A DNA stretch of 51,860 nt from Bradyrhizobium ivorense (GCF_900696085.1 NZ_CAADFC020000043.1:1-51860), one strand, 5' to 3'. Positions 30,714-40,184 are shown, numbered from the stretch's first letter. A program made the numbers and translations. Notes: a model not told the origin generated them from the letters alone.

Positions 30714-32069
30714 ATGAATCAGGCACAGCAGCACAAGCCGCTTCCCGAGGACAATGTTTCCGTCACCAAGGTTGAAGCCGAGGGCGCGCGAGGATTGCAG
30801 CGCGATTTGCAGGACCGGCTGCAGCCGGCACACGACGAACCGGTCAGCGATAGCGCCCCCCATCCCGAAGCCCCTGCGGGATCCGGCCGGATGGTCCGCC
30901 GCACCCTCAAGGTGGCCATCGGCCTCGCCATCGTCGCCGTGTTCGGATGGATGCCGCTCAAGGCGATCCTGCAGACCTCGAGCGTCGAGGCGGTGGTCAA
31001 CGCCAGGATCGTGACACTTCGTTCGCCGATCGACGGCACGGTGAGCGCAAAGCCGTCCAATCCTACGTATCTCAGCGCACTCAGCGAGGGTGACGCGATC
31101 CTTCACGTCGTCAACGCGCGCGGCGATCGCATCCGGCTCGATGATCTCAGGCGCCAGATGTCGCGGCTGGAGAACGAGCGCCCGAGCCTGGCCGCCAAGC
31201 TCGCCGCCGCCGAGGCCGCGCAGCAGGATCTCGCGCGCCAAGCGGGCCAGTTCCGTGACGGCCGCACCCTTCAGCTCGAGGCACGGATCGCCGAAATCCA
31301 GTCGGCGATCGAGGCTGCGGCGGCGCGGCGCGAAGAGGCGACGGCGGCGGTCGAGCGGGCTTCGTCGCTGGTCAGATCGGGCAGCGTGTCGACTGTCGAA
31401 CTGGCGCGGCTGACGCGCGAGCAGGCGATCGCGCAGCAGACCGAGATTGGTGCCCGCCGCCGGCTCGACGCGGCGAAGGTCGAACTCACCGCGGTGAAGA
31501 ACGGCACCTATCTCGGCGACAGCTACAATGACCGGCCGAGCTCGGTGCAGCGCGAGGAGGAGATGCGCCAGCGCGTCAGCGATTTGCGCGCCGATCTGGC
31601 CCATGCCGATGCGGAAATCGCCTGGCTGACCCACGAGATCGCGGTCGAGCAGATCCACTACATCAATCGGGCCGAGGCCGACATCAGGGCGCCGATCAAT
31701 GGACGGATCTGGGAGATGATGACCTCGCCGGGCGAGGATGTCAGGGCCGGGCAGCCGCTGCTCAAGGTGCTCGATTGCAGCGGCGAGGTGGTCACCGCGA
31801 ATGTCACCGAAAGCGTCTACAACCGCCTCAAGCTTGGCGATCCCGCGAGCTTCGAGCCGAATGACGGTAGCGCCGCGATCGAGGGCGTCATCGTCAATCT
31901 CACTGGTTCATCTGGCGCGCCCGCAAATCTTGCCATCAATCCCGATGCGCTGAACAAGGAGCCCTATCGGGTCACGGTCTCGATGCCGGCGCTCGACAGC
32001 ACGGGCAAGGGTTGCGCCGTGGGCCGCACCGGGCGGGTGGTGTTCAACGAGGGCGCGGCAAAGTCATGA
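30714..32069 (+). CDS. HlyD-family membrane fusion protein, partner of GT2 synthase
   Basis: A 451-residue periplasmic adaptor. A disordered cytoplasmic tail of about 60 residues leads to one membrane span (KVAIGLAIVAVFGWMPL, 66-82), a first lipoyl half (SPIDGTVSA near 104-112), a long coiled coil (about 140-290), the second lipoyl half (ADIRAPINGRIWEMMTSPGE) and a beta barrel. Such adaptors link an inner membrane polymer synthase or exporter to the outer envelope. The stop codon overlaps the next gene by four bases (ATGA), so it works with the GT2 enzyme. The arrangement resembles the bgsB-bgsA pair for mixed-linkage beta-glucan of Sinorhizobium; that match is an inference. Confidence 0.8.
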   Translation: MNQAQQHKPLPEDNVSVTKVEAEGARGLQRDLQDRLQPAHDEPVSDSAPHPEAPAGSGRMVRRTLKVAIGLAIVAVFGWMPLKAILQTSSVEAVVNARIVTLRSPIDGTVSAKPSNPTYLSALSEGDAILHVVNARGDRIRLDDLRRQMSRLENERPSLAAKLAAAEAAQQDLARQAGQFRDGRTLQLEARIAEIQSAIEAAAARREEATAAVERASSLVRSGSVSTVELARLTREQAIAQQTEIGARRRLDAAKVELTAVKNGTYLGDSYNDRPSSVQREEEMRQRVSDLRADLAHADAEIAWLTHEIAVEQIHYINRAEADIRAPINGRIWEMMTSPGEDVRAGQPLLKVLDCSGEVVTANVTESVYNRLKLGDPASFEPNDGSAAIEGVIVNLTGSSGAPANLAINPDALNKEPYRVTVSMPALDSTGKGCAVGRTGRVVFNEGAAKS

Positions 32070-34012
32070 TGGCGGCCCTTGCACCCGGGCTGGTCGCCTT
32101 CGGTGCCTGTCTTGCACTACTGCCGTTGCTCAAGCGCGAGAGCTCGCTGGCTCGCGCCGCGATGGCCACCATGTCGGTCGCGCTGCTGCTCCGCTATTTC
32201 GTCTGGCGCGTGACCCATACCTTGCCTCCGCCGGGGCTCCCGGCCGACGCGATCGTCGGCTATCCCTTCATGCTGGCGGAGGGCGCCTCGCTGATCGCGG
32301 TGTGCCTGTCCCTGTTGTTCCTCAGCCGGACCATCGACCGCTCGCCCGAGGTCAATGCCATCCTTCGCCGCCCGCGCGTTGCCGCGCCTGCGCCGCTCGT
32401 CGACGTTTTCATCTGCACGTACAATGAGGAGAAGGCGATCCTGGAGCGCACGATCATCGGCGCGACCGGAATCAATTACCCCAATTACCGAGTCTGGGTG
32501 CTCGACGACGGACGCCGGCTCTGGCTGCGGCGCCTCGCCGAGGAACTCGGCTGCCACTACTTGACCCGTCCCGACAACCGCCACGCCAAGGCCGGCAACA
32601 TCAATCACGCGCTCCGCCATGTCGCGGACCTGAGGGACAAGCCGGAGTTCGTCTCGATTCTCGACGCCGACTTCGTGCCGATGCCGGAGTTCCTGACCCG
32701 GGCCATGAGCCTGATGCAGGACGATGGCGTCGGCGTCGTGCAGACGCCGCAGCACTTCATCAATCCGGATCCGATCCAGTCCAATCTCGCCGCGACCGAC
32801 GTGTGGCCGGACGAGCAGCGGTTCTTCTTCGACATCCTGATGCCGGCCAAGGATGCCTGGGGCACAGCTTTCTGCTGCGGCACGTCATCCTTGATCCGCT
32901 CTTCCGGCCTGGAGCGGATCGGCGGCTTCCCGACGGACTCGGTGACCGAGGACTATCTCGTCACGCTGCGGCTGAAGGAACAGGGCCTGCGCACGGTCTA
33001 TCTGAACGAACGCCTGACGCTCGGCCTCGCGCCCGAAGGGCTGAAGGAGTACATCACGCAGCGCGGGCGCTGGTGCCTCGGCTTCATGCAGATTTTCAGG
33101 GGCCGCAGCGGACCGTTCTCCCTGCAATCCAGGCTCGACTTCATCGACCGGCTGTCCCTCGTCGATGCCTTCATGAGCTGGGCGGCGGTCTACGGCACCA
33201 AGGCATTCGGCCTTGTCGTGCCATGGCTGTTTCTCCTGTTCGGCATCAAGGCGGTCTACGCCGATCTGCCGGAGCTCCTGAAATATTTCCTGCCGTTCTA
33301 CGTCTGGCATGCCTTCACGATGGCGTGGATCTCGCGCGGCCGCTCGCTCGCCATCATGACCGACGTCTCGCAATACATCGCAATGCCCGCGGTGCTGAAG
33401 GCCGTCGCGACGGGCCTCGCCCGGCCACAGCGGCACAAGTTCAAGGTGACGGCCAAGGGCGGCGATCGTAACCGCCGCTTCATCGAATGGCCGCTGCTGC
33501 GGATCTATGGCGCCGCCCTGCTGATCACCCTGTTCGCGATCGCCTATGCGTTCATTCTGCACCTGCGCGGTGAAAGCATCGCCTATGGCGGGCTGGCGCT
33601 GGCCTGGAGCCTGTACAATTGCGTGGTGCTGGCGATCGTCTGCTTCATCTGCATCGAGCAGCCGCGGCGCCGCAAGGCGGAGCGCTTCGAACGCGACGAG
33701 CCGGTGCTGATCCAGCAAGGCGCCGCGTCGCGGCTGGTCCGCCTCGCCGACATCTCGATCACCGGCGCCCGCTTCATCGATCCCGCCCCGCCAACGATCG
33801 GGACGCCGATCAAATGCAACGTCTACGGCCAGAGCGTGGTGGCGGTCGTCGTTCGGCATACCGGCAACGGCTTCGGTGTCCGCTTCGAGGACGCGGTCGC
33901 AACGCGGGTCAACGTCGTGCGTGCGTTCTATGCCGGTGAGTATGTCAGCGCCTTTCAGGGCGTGCGCGCCGCGCCCGTCGGCAGGGCGCTGCTGATGCGG
34001 CTGTTCGGCTAG
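32066..34012 (+). CDS. Processive GT2 glycosyltransferase with PilZ domain (beta-glucan synthase-like)
   Basis: A 648-residue membrane synthase like BcsA/BgsA. Three N-terminal spans precede the GT-A domain with D147-D148 (VLDDGRR), DAD at 200-202 (ILDADFVP), TED at 294-296 and QRGRW at 332-336, the D,D,D,QxxRW set of processive synthases. Four further spans follow. The C-terminus is a PilZ domain with R536-KAE-R540 and D562-ISIT-G567, the RxxxR and DxSxxG c-di-GMP-binding motifs. The product is thus probably a beta-glucan, made in response to c-di-GMP and passed to the adaptor encoded just upstream. Cellulose cannot be excluded, but no bcsB-type gene is present. Confidence 0.85.
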   Translation: MMAALAPGLVAFGACLALLPLLKRESSLARAAMATMSVALLLRYFVWRVTHTLPPPGLPADAIVGYPFMLAEGASLIAVCLSLLFLSRTIDRSPEVNAILRRPRVAAPAPLVDVFICTYNEEKAILERTIIGATGINYPNYRVWVLDDGRRLWLRRLAEELGCHYLTRPDNRHAKAGNINHALRHVADLRDKPEFVSILDADFVPMPEFLTRAMSLMQDDGVGVVQTPQHFINPDPIQSNLAATDVWPDEQRFFFDILMPAKDAWGTAFCCGTSSLIRSSGLERIGGFPTDSVTEDYLVTLRLKEQGLRTVYLNERLTLGLAPEGLKEYITQRGRWCLGFMQIFRGRSGPFSLQSRLDFIDRLSLVDAFMSWAAVYGTKAFGLVVPWLFLLFGIKAVYADLPELLKYFLPFYVWHAFTMAWISRGRSLAIMTDVSQYIAMPAVLKAVATGLARPQRHKFKVTAKGGDRNRRFIEWPLLRIYGAALLITLFAIAYAFILHLRGESIAYGGLALAWSLYNCVVLAIVCFICIEQPRRRKAERFERDEPVLIQQGAASRLVRLADISITGARFIDPAPPTIGTPIKCNVYGQSVVAVVVRHTGNGFGVRFEDAVATRVNVVRAFYAGEYVSAFQGVRAAPVGRALLMRLFG

Positions 34013-34245
34013 GGCAGAAGAGTGAGCTGTCACCAGAAGCGCGCAAATGCCATTGGCGCTAGCCGAAGGGCGAGCCGGCGCTTGCACGATTTCGGAATAT
34101 TGGAATATTACCCCTGACTTGCCCGACGTGTCAAGGGCCTGGTCGGGCCTGGTCGAACGCCGGCCGCCGCCGGCTACTTTGCATGGGGTTGTTTTTCGAC
34201 ATTTTTGGCAGCGCACCCTGCCGCAGGCGGGGCGAGGTAAACCTC

Positions 34246-37038
34246 CTACGCCGCCGGCTTCGCCGCCTGATCCTCGCTCGCGAGCAGATGCAACAACGCG
34301 CTCTTGATCGCGGCCTGGCGGGTCGGCGCGGTGATCTGGGCGCCGAGCAAATCGGTGACGTAGAACACGTCGCGGGCGCGTTCGCCGAAGGTCGCGACAT
34401 GGGCGGAGGCGATGTTGAGGTTGAGTTTTGAGATCGCCGTCGTGAGCTGGTAGAGCAGGCCGGGCCGGTCGAGGCCCGAAACCTCGATCACGGTGTAGCG
34501 GTCCGACCACTGGTTGTTGATGGTCACCTCCGGCTCGACGATGAACGGCCGCGCCTTGCTGCGCACGGCGCGCTTCGCCACCGCCTCCGGCAGACGGAGC
34601 TTGCCCTCCAGCACGTGCTCGATCATCTCGCCGATTCTTGTGGCGCGGCGGCCCTCGTCCTCGTCGCGGTCGTATTCGCGCGAGATCGAGATGGTGTCGA
34701 GCGCGCGGCCGTCGGTCGTGGTGTAGATCTGGGCGTCGACGATGTTGGCGCCGGCCGAGGCACAGGCGCCGGCGATGATCGACAGCAGCCAGGGATGGTC
34801 GGTGGCGAGAATCGTCAGCTCGGTGACGCTGCGCAACTCGTCGAAGCCGACATTGATCGCGAGCTTGTGCCCGGCCTGCTCGCTGGCGCGGATGAAGCGC
34901 GCCTGGCGGATTTTTCGCGGCAGCTCCACCTTGAGCCAGTAGGCCGGGTAGTGTCGGCCGATATAGGCGTTGAGCTCGGCTTCCGGCCATTCGGTGAAGG
35001 CGGCGCGGAATTCGGCTTGCGCCACCGCGATGCGCTGGGCGCGGTTCACTTCCGAGAAGCCGCCGGTCAGCACCGGCTCGGTCTCGTAATACAGCGTGCG
35101 GATCAGCTGCGCCTTCCAGCCGTTCCAGACACCCGGGCCGACGCCGCGGATGTCGGCTGTAGTGAGGATCGTCAGCAGCTTCATCTGCTCGACCGATTGC
35201 ACCACGGCGGCAAAATTCTCGATCGTCTTGCGGTCGGACAGGTCGCGCGACTGCGCCACCGTCGACATCGTCAGATGCTCCTCGATCAACCAGGCCACCA
35301 GCTCGGTGTCGGCAGGCGAGAAGCCGAGCCGCGGGCACAGCCGGCGCGCCACCCGGGCGCCGGCGATCGAATGGTCCTCGGGCCGGCCCTTGGCGACGTC
35401 GTGCAGCAGGGTTGCGATGTACAGCACCGCGCGATGCTCGGGCCGGATCTTGCGGAACAGGTCGCTGGCGACCGTGAACTCCTCGTTGCCGCCGCGCTCG
35501 ATGTCCTGCAGGAAGCCGATGCAGCGGATCAGGTGCTCGTCCACCGTGTAGTGGTGGTACATGTTGAACTGCATCATCGACACGATCTTGCCGAAGGCGC
35601 GGATGAAGTGGCCGAGCACACCGGTCTCGTTCATCCGCCGCAGCACGGTCTCGGCGTTGTCGGAGGTCAGAATCTCCATGAACAGGCGGTTGGCTTCCTC
35701 GTCCTCGCGCAGCGGCGTGTTGATCAGCTTGAGCGAGCGCGTCACCGTGCGCATTGCGTCGGGATGGAAGGCGAGGCTGTTCTTCTGCGCGAGCCGGAAG
35801 ATCCTGATCAGATTGACCGGATCCTGCTTGAACACGTCGGGCGCGGCGAGGTTGATGCGGTTGTTGTCGACGATGAAGTCGTCGCTTTCAGGTACCCGCC
35901 GCCGCTTGGTCGAGGGGCGGAAGCGCGCCACCATGCGGCTCAGCACCGGCGCCGGCTTCTTCTGCTCCTCCTCGAGCTTGGCGCACAGGATCGCGGTGAG
36001 GTCACCGACGTCTTTCGCGATCAGGAAGTAGTGCTTCATGAAGCGCTCGACGTCCTGCATGCCCGGATGCGAGGTGTAGCCGAGCCGCACCGCGATCTCG
36101 CGCTGCATGTCGAACGACAGCCGCTCCTCGGCGCGGCCGGCGAAGAAGTGCAGGTTGCAGCGCACCGACCAGAGGAAATCGGCGCAGCGGCGGAAAGTGC
36201 GGTACTCCTGCGCGTCGAACACGCCGCGCACCAGCAGCTCGTCGGTCTCGCGCACGCGGTAGACGTATTTCGCGATCCAGAACAGCGTGTGCAGGTCGCG
36301 CAGCCCGCCCTTGCCGTCCTTGACGTTGGGCTCGACCAGATAGCGCGACTGGCCGGCCCGCCGGTGCCGTTCCTCGCGCTCGGCGAGCTTGGCGGTGACG
36401 AATTCGGACGCGGTGCCCTGCACCACCTCCTTGTCGAAGCGCTCGACCAGTTCGTCATAGAGCGGCTGGTCGCCGGTCAGGAACCGGGTCTCCAGGATCG
36501 CGGTGCGGATCGTCATGTCGCCGCGCGCCTGGCGGATCGATTCGTCGACCGAGCGGGTGGCGTGGCCGACCTTCAGCCCCATGTCCCAGAGGCAATAGAG
36601 GATCGCTTCGGCGACCTGCTCGCCCCAGGCGGTCTGCTTGTAGGGCAGGATGAACAACAGATCGATGTCGGACTCCGGCGCCATCAGCCCGCGGCCATAG
36701 CCGCCGGTCGCAACCACGGCCATGCGCTCGGCGCCCGAGGGGATCGGCGAATGGTAGAGATGCTTGGTCGCCGCCGCATAGAGGATGCGGATGATCTCGT
36801 CCTGCACGAAGCAGAGCCGCTCGGCGCAGCGCCGGCCATGACGATCTTTCAGCAACAGCGCCTGCGCCTTGGCGCGCGCCGCGATCAGTTCGGCCTTGAG
36901 CAGTTGCGCCATCGCGGCGCGGAACTGATCCTCGCGGCCGGCATGCTGTTCGGCGAGCGCATTGACCGCCGCGGTGATCCGCGCGGTCTCGAAACGATCA
37001 TCCGCTTCAGCGCGGACCTCGGCTACGATGCTGTCCAT
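34246..37038 (-). CDS. glnD: [Protein-PII] uridylyltransferase / uridylyl-removing enzyme GlnD
   Basis: A 930-residue bifunctional nitrogen sensor that adds or removes UMP on PII proteins according to glutamine. The nucleotidyltransferase site is GGYGRGLMAPESDIDLLFI (112-130) with Asp124 and Asp126. The HD domain site is ATLLHDVAKGRPEDH, and two ACT domains (LTILATDHPWLLSIIAGACA; VIEVSGLDRPGLLYQL) close the protein. All parts are intact and the length is normal for rhizobia. The ATG at 37038 gives MDSIVAEVRAEADDR. It shares strand with mutS 4.9 kb upstream, and its start is divergent from the sulfonate-type ABC operon. Confidence 0.95.
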   Translation of the reverse strand: MDSIVAEVRAEADDRFETARITAAVNALAEQHAGREDQFRAAMAQLLKAELIAARAKAQALLLKDRHGRRCAERLCFVQDEIIRILYAAATKHLYHSPIPSGAERMAVVATGGYGRGLMAPESDIDLLFILPYKQTAWGEQVAEAILYCLWDMGLKVGHATRSVDESIRQARGDMTIRTAILETRFLTGDQPLYDELVERFDKEVVQGTASEFVTAKLAEREERHRRAGQSRYLVEPNVKDGKGGLRDLHTLFWIAKYVYRVRETDELLVRGVFDAQEYRTFRRCADFLWSVRCNLHFFAGRAEERLSFDMQREIAVRLGYTSHPGMQDVERFMKHYFLIAKDVGDLTAILCAKLEEEQKKPAPVLSRMVARFRPSTKRRRVPESDDFIVDNNRINLAAPDVFKQDPVNLIRIFRLAQKNSLAFHPDAMRTVTRSLKLINTPLREDEEANRLFMEILTSDNAETVLRRMNETGVLGHFIRAFGKIVSMMQFNMYHHYTVDEHLIRCIGFLQDIERGGNEEFTVASDLFRKIRPEHRAVLYIATLLHDVAKGRPEDHSIAGARVARRLCPRLGFSPADTELVAWLIEEHLTMSTVAQSRDLSDRKTIENFAAVVQSVEQMKLLTILTTADIRGVGPGVWNGWKAQLIRTLYYETEPVLTGGFSEVNRAQRIAVAQAEFRAAFTEWPEAELNAYIGRHYPAYWLKVELPRKIRQARFIRASEQAGHKLAINVGFDELRSVTELTILATDHPWLLSIIAGACASAGANIVDAQIYTTTDGRALDTISISREYDRDEDEGRRATRIGEMIEHVLEGKLRLPEAVAKRAVRSKARPFIVEPEVTINNQWSDRYTVIEVSGLDRPGLLYQLTTAISKLNLNIASAHVATFGERARDVFYVTDLLGAQITAPTRQAAIKSALLHLLASEDQAAKPAA

Positions 37039-37171
37039 ACGTCCATCCGATATCGGACGGAGCGGTTGCTGTCACTGACCAAAGTATGAGGACAGCGGCT
37101 CCATGCTGTATCAGCGGTGCTTCGAGCAAGATCGTTCTCGCACCGTCAGACAAAGGGTAGAGATTTTCTCG

Positions 37172-37200
37172 TTGACCGCAAGCCTAAGTAGTTGAATTAA
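37172..37200 (+). promoter_or_regulatory. Possible sigma70-like promoter of the sulfonate-type ABC operon
   Basis: TTGACC (37172-37177), a 17-base spacer and AATTAA (37195-37200) lie about 37 bases before the ATG of the binding protein, in a locally AT-rich stretch. The -35 fits well but the -10 is poor (three of six consensus bases). A GAGGAGA ribosome site is at 37223-37229. Confidence 0.3.
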
Positions 37201-37236
37201 AAGACGGTTTCTTATTCACATCGAGGAGATCGACGC

Positions 37237-38211
37237 ATGCAGATATTTTCCCGGCGCGCCGCTGCCGCGCTGTTCGCGGTCTCCGCCCTGTTTCCCGGCG
37301 CGGCCTTTGCCGCCGATGCGCTGAAGGAGATCCGGATCGACTGGGCGACCTACAATCCGGTGTCGCTGGTGCTCAAGCAGAAGGGCCTCTTGGAGAAGGA
37401 ATTCGCCAAGGACGGCATCAGCATCGTCTGGGTGCAGTCGGCCGGCTCCAACAAGGCGCTCGAATTCCTCAATGCCGGCTCGATCGATCTCGGCTCGACC
37501 GCGGGCTCGGCCGCGCTGGTCGCCAGGATCAACGGCAATCCGATCAAATCGGTTTACGTCTATTCGCGGCCGGAATGGACTGCGCTGGTGACCGGCAAGG
37601 ACTCCAAAATTGCCTCGGTCGCCGACCTCAAGGGCAAGCGCGTCGCGGTGACCCGCGGCACCGATCCGCACATCTTCCTGGTTCGCGCGCTGCTCGGCGC
37701 CGGCCTCACCGAAAAGGACATCACGCCGGTGCTCTTGCAGCACGCCGACGGCAAGACCGCGCTGATCCGCGGCGACGTCGACGCCTGGGCTGGCCTCGAC
37801 CCGATGATGGCGCAGGCCGAGATCGAGGACGGCGCAAAACTGTTCTACCGCAAGGCCGATGCCAACACCTGGGGCATCCTCAATGTGCGCGAAGAGTTCC
37901 TGAAGGATCACCCGGACATCGTCCGCCGCGTGCTCGCGACTTACGAAGAGGCGCGAAAATATTCGCTGGCGAATTACGACGAGCTGAAGAAGACCTTCAT
38001 TGCGGTGACCAGGCTGCCCGACGCCGTGGTCGACAAGCAGCTCAAGGAGCGCACCGAACTGACCCATAGCCGGATCGGCGCGCCGCAGCGGGAGTCCATC
38101 CTCGCCGCGGGCCTGGCGCTGCAGCAGGCCGGCGTGATCGATGCCAAGACCGACGTGAAGGCGGCGCTGGATGCGCTGATCGACGATCAGGTCCCGCTGC
38201 CGACGAACTAG
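37237..38211 (+). CDS. Aliphatic sulfonate-type (SsuA/TauA/NitT) ABC binding protein
   Basis: A 324-residue periplasmic binding protein of the SsuA/TauA/NitT type II family. A signal peptide ends at PGAAFAAD, and the mature part has IDWATYNPVSLVLKQKGLLE, SAGSNKALEFLNAGSIDLGS and DLKGKRVAVTRGTDPHIFL, the usual pocket blocks. A GAGGAGA site gives a firm start. The permease and ATPase genes follow at 38423 and 39265, interrupted only by a family E repeat, so the three form one importer. No ssuD or tauD oxygenase is in the window, so the substrate (sulfonate, nitrate or related) stays open. Confidence 0.85.
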   Translation: MQIFSRRAAAALFAVSALFPGAAFAADALKEIRIDWATYNPVSLVLKQKGLLEKEFAKDGISIVWVQSAGSNKALEFLNAGSIDLGSTAGSAALVARINGNPIKSVYVYSRPEWTALVTGKDSKIASVADLKGKRVAVTRGTDPHIFLVRALLGAGLTEKDITPVLLQHADGKTALIRGDVDAWAGLDPMMAQAEIEDGAKLFYRKADANTWGILNVREEFLKDHPDIVRRVLATYEEARKYSLANYDELKKTFIAVTRLPDAVVDKQLKERTELTHSRIGAPQRESILAAGLALQQAGVIDAKTDVKAALDALIDDQVPLPTN

Positions 38212-38221
38212 TAACGCTGCA

Positions 38222-38366
38222 CCCTCTCCCCTTGTGGGAGAGGGTGGCTTCGCGAAGCGAAGCCGGGTGAGGGGTTCTTTCCCCACGGCAAACTCTCGCA
38301 AGCGGAGCCAACCCCTCATCCGTCGCGGACTACGTCCGCGCCACCTTCTCCCACAAGGGGAGAAGG
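38222..38366. repeat. CCTCTCCCC-type mosaic palindrome, family E, copy 2
   Basis: Begins CCCTCTCCCCTTGTGGGAGA and ends TTCTCCCACAAGGGGAGAAG, with internal CGAAGCCGGGTGAGGGGTT and CAACCCCTCATCCG. It sits between the binding-protein and permease genes of an ABC operon, where it may attenuate or cut the transcript. Confidence 0.85.
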
Positions 38367-38422
38367 AAGAGGAATGCCAGCCCAAGCCACCTTGCAATCC
38401 CGCGCGAAGAATAGTTCTTGCT

Positions 38423-39265
38423 ATGGCCATGACCGTTGACCTGCCCGTGCTGGAACAGACGGCCGCGCCGCGAGCAGCGTCGGCGCGATGGTCGCGCTAT
38501 GCGCGGCCGGCGCTCGGGCTGGTGCTGCCGGTGGCGTGTGCGCTCGGCTGGGAACTCGTCGTTGATCTCGGCTATTCCAACGGCCGCCTGGTGCCGCCGC
38601 CCTCAAAGGTGTTCGAGACCATCGTCGAGCTCGGCAAAAGCGGCGAGCTGACGCGTCATATCCTCGCGACCTTGTGGCGGGTCGGCGCGGGATTTGCGCT
38701 CGGCGTCATCGCCGGCACCATCCTCGGCGCGATCTCCGGTTACTGGAGCTTCGCCCGCCGGCTGCTCGATCCGACCGTGCAGGCGATGCGCGCAATCCCC
38801 TCGCTGGCCTGGGTGCCGCTGTTCGTGCTCTGGCTCGGCATCTTCGAGACCTCGAAGATCGTGCTGATCGCGGTCGGGGTGTTCTTTCCGATCTATCTCG
38901 GGGTGATGGGCGCGATCCTGTCGGTCGATCGCAAGATCGTCGAGGTCGGCCGCGTCTTCCGCCTCTCCGGCCCGGCGATGATCCGCCGCATCCTGCTGCC
39001 CGCGGTGCTGCCGGCCTATGTGGTGGCGCTGCGGGTCGGCCTTGGCTTGGGGTGGATGTTCGTGGTCGCCGCCGAACTGATCGGCGCCTCGGAAGGCCTC
39101 GGCTATCTCCTGCTCGACGGCCAGCAGCTCGGCAAGCCGGCGCAGATCCTCGCCGCGATCGTGATCTTTGCCATCCTCGGCAAGCTGACCGACTGGCTGA
39201 TCGAGGCCGCCGCTGCGCCGCTGCTGCGCTGGCAGGATGCATTCGGCGCGCGGGGAGGGGTCTGA
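38423..39265 (+). CDS. Sulfonate-type ABC transporter permease (SsuC-like)
   Basis: A 280-residue membrane protein with about six spans and the binding-protein-dependent transport signature near EVGRVFRLSGPAMIRRILLPAVLP, the EAA-type loop that docks the ATPase. The segment AIPSLAWVPLFVLWLGIFETSKI is typical of SsuC/TauC/NtrB. The ATG at 38423 was chosen, with a second ATG at 38429; the open frame extends upstream into the family E repeat but has no ribosome site there. Its stop TGA shares a base with the ATG of the ATPase gene. Confidence 0.87.
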   Translation: MAMTVDLPVLEQTAAPRAASARWSRYARPALGLVLPVACALGWELVVDLGYSNGRLVPPPSKVFETIVELGKSGELTRHILATLWRVGAGFALGVIAGTILGAISGYWSFARRLLDPTVQAMRAIPSLAWVPLFVLWLGIFETSKIVLIAVGVFFPIYLGVMGAILSVDRKIVEVGRVFRLSGPAMIRRILLPAVLPAYVVALRVGLGLGWMFVVAAELIGASEGLGYLLLDGQQLGKPAQILAAIVIFAILGKLTDWLIEAAAAPLLRWQDAFGARGGV

Positions 39266-40050
39266 TGCTGGCGCTGAAAGAGGTCGGCAAGACCTATCCG
39301 AACGGCGTTCATGCGCTGGAGCGTTTCTCGGCGGAGATCCAGCTTGGCGAGATCATCGCCATCATCGGCGGTTCCGGTTGCGGCAAGTCGACGCTGCTGC
39401 GCGCCATCGCCGGGCTCGACCGCGCCACCTCGGGCGCGGTGATCCTCGACAATGCCGTGATCACCTCGCCGCATGCCAAGATCGGCATCATCTTCCAGGA
39501 GCCGCGGCTGCTGCCATGGCTCACCGTCGCCGACAATATTGGCTTCGGCCTCGCCGATCTCCCCGCCGAGGTCAGGCGCGAGCGGATCGCCGCGGCGCTG
39601 GCCCGCGTCGGTCTCGCTGATAAGGCCAATGCCTGGCCGCGCGAGCTCTCCGGCGGGCAGGCGCAGCGGGTGGCGATCGCGCGTGCGCTGGTGCCGCAGC
39701 CCGAGGTGCTGCTGCTCGACGAGCCGTTTTCGGCGCTCGATGCCTTCACCCGCCGCGACCTGCAGGATCATTTGCTCGATCTCTGGGCCGACACGCGGCC
39801 GACCCTGATCCTGGTCACCCACGATGTCGACGAGGCCGTGGTGCTGGCCGACCGGGTGCTGGTGATGCGGCCGCGGCCGGGCCGGCTGTTTCAGGAGATC
39901 ACCATCAACCTGGCGCGGCCGCGCGACCGCAAATCGGAGCTGTTCGACAATTTCAAGCGCCGCGTGCTGACCGCGCTCGACCGCTCGCTGGACCGTGCGG
40001 TGCGCGACCCCGCCGACAAATCCAACGCCGGCGAGGCGATGTGGTGGTGA
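39265..40050 (+). CDS. Sulfonate-type ABC transporter ATP-binding protein (SsuB-like)
   Basis: A 261-residue importer ATPase. Walker A is GGSGCGKST (about 38-46), the Q-loop is IIFQEPRLLPW, the signature is LSGGQ in RELSGGQAQRVAIARAL, Walker B is VLLLDEPFSALDAFTR, and the switch is LVTHDVDEAV. The EPRLLPWLTV form is typical of SsuB/TauB/NrtD. A GGGGAGGGG ribosome site lies inside the end of the permease gene, and stop and start share one base, so the two are coupled. The next gene (osmC) is separated by a two-hairpin repeat. Confidence 0.9.
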   Translation: MLALKEVGKTYPNGVHALERFSAEIQLGEIIAIIGGSGCGKSTLLRAIAGLDRATSGAVILDNAVITSPHAKIGIIFQEPRLLPWLTVADNIGFGLADLPAEVRRERIAAALARVGLADKANAWPRELSGGQAQRVAIARALVPQPEVLLLDEPFSALDAFTRRDLQDHLLDLWADTRPTLILVTHDVDEAVVLADRVLVMRPRPGRLFQEITINLARPRDRKSELFDNFKRRVLTALDRSLDRAVRDPADKSNAGEAMWW

Positions 40051-40082
40051 CATCCCCCCGATAAGGTCTTACATCGGCACTA

Positions 40083-40184
40083 GAGCATGATCCGGAAAAG
40101 TGGAGGCCGGTTTTCCGAGGAGATCATGCTCAAACAAAAAAGATGAGATCATCATGCGATTCCTTGCAATCGTATGATGATCTC
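40083..40184. repeat. Composite two-hairpin repeat, family F, copy 3
   Basis: Hairpin 1 (40083-40131) starts GAGCATGATCCGGAAAAGTGG and ends GGAGATCATGCTC. After AAACAAAAAAGAT comes hairpin 2 (40145-40184), a 17-bp inverted repeat with one mismatch (GAGATCATCATGCGATT / AATCGTATGATGATCTC). The layout equals the copy at 5032 and mirrors that at 25445. Confidence 0.9.

Noticed and set aside
34183..34431. Small plus-strand frame overlapping the glnD 3' end
   Set aside because: Most of it is antisense to the ACT domain end of glnD; the first 60 bases alone give no evidence of coding.
38234..38422. N-terminal extension of the SsuC-like permease into the family E repeat
   Set aside because: The extension translates a palindromic repeat, lacks a ribosome site and does not resemble permease N-termini.
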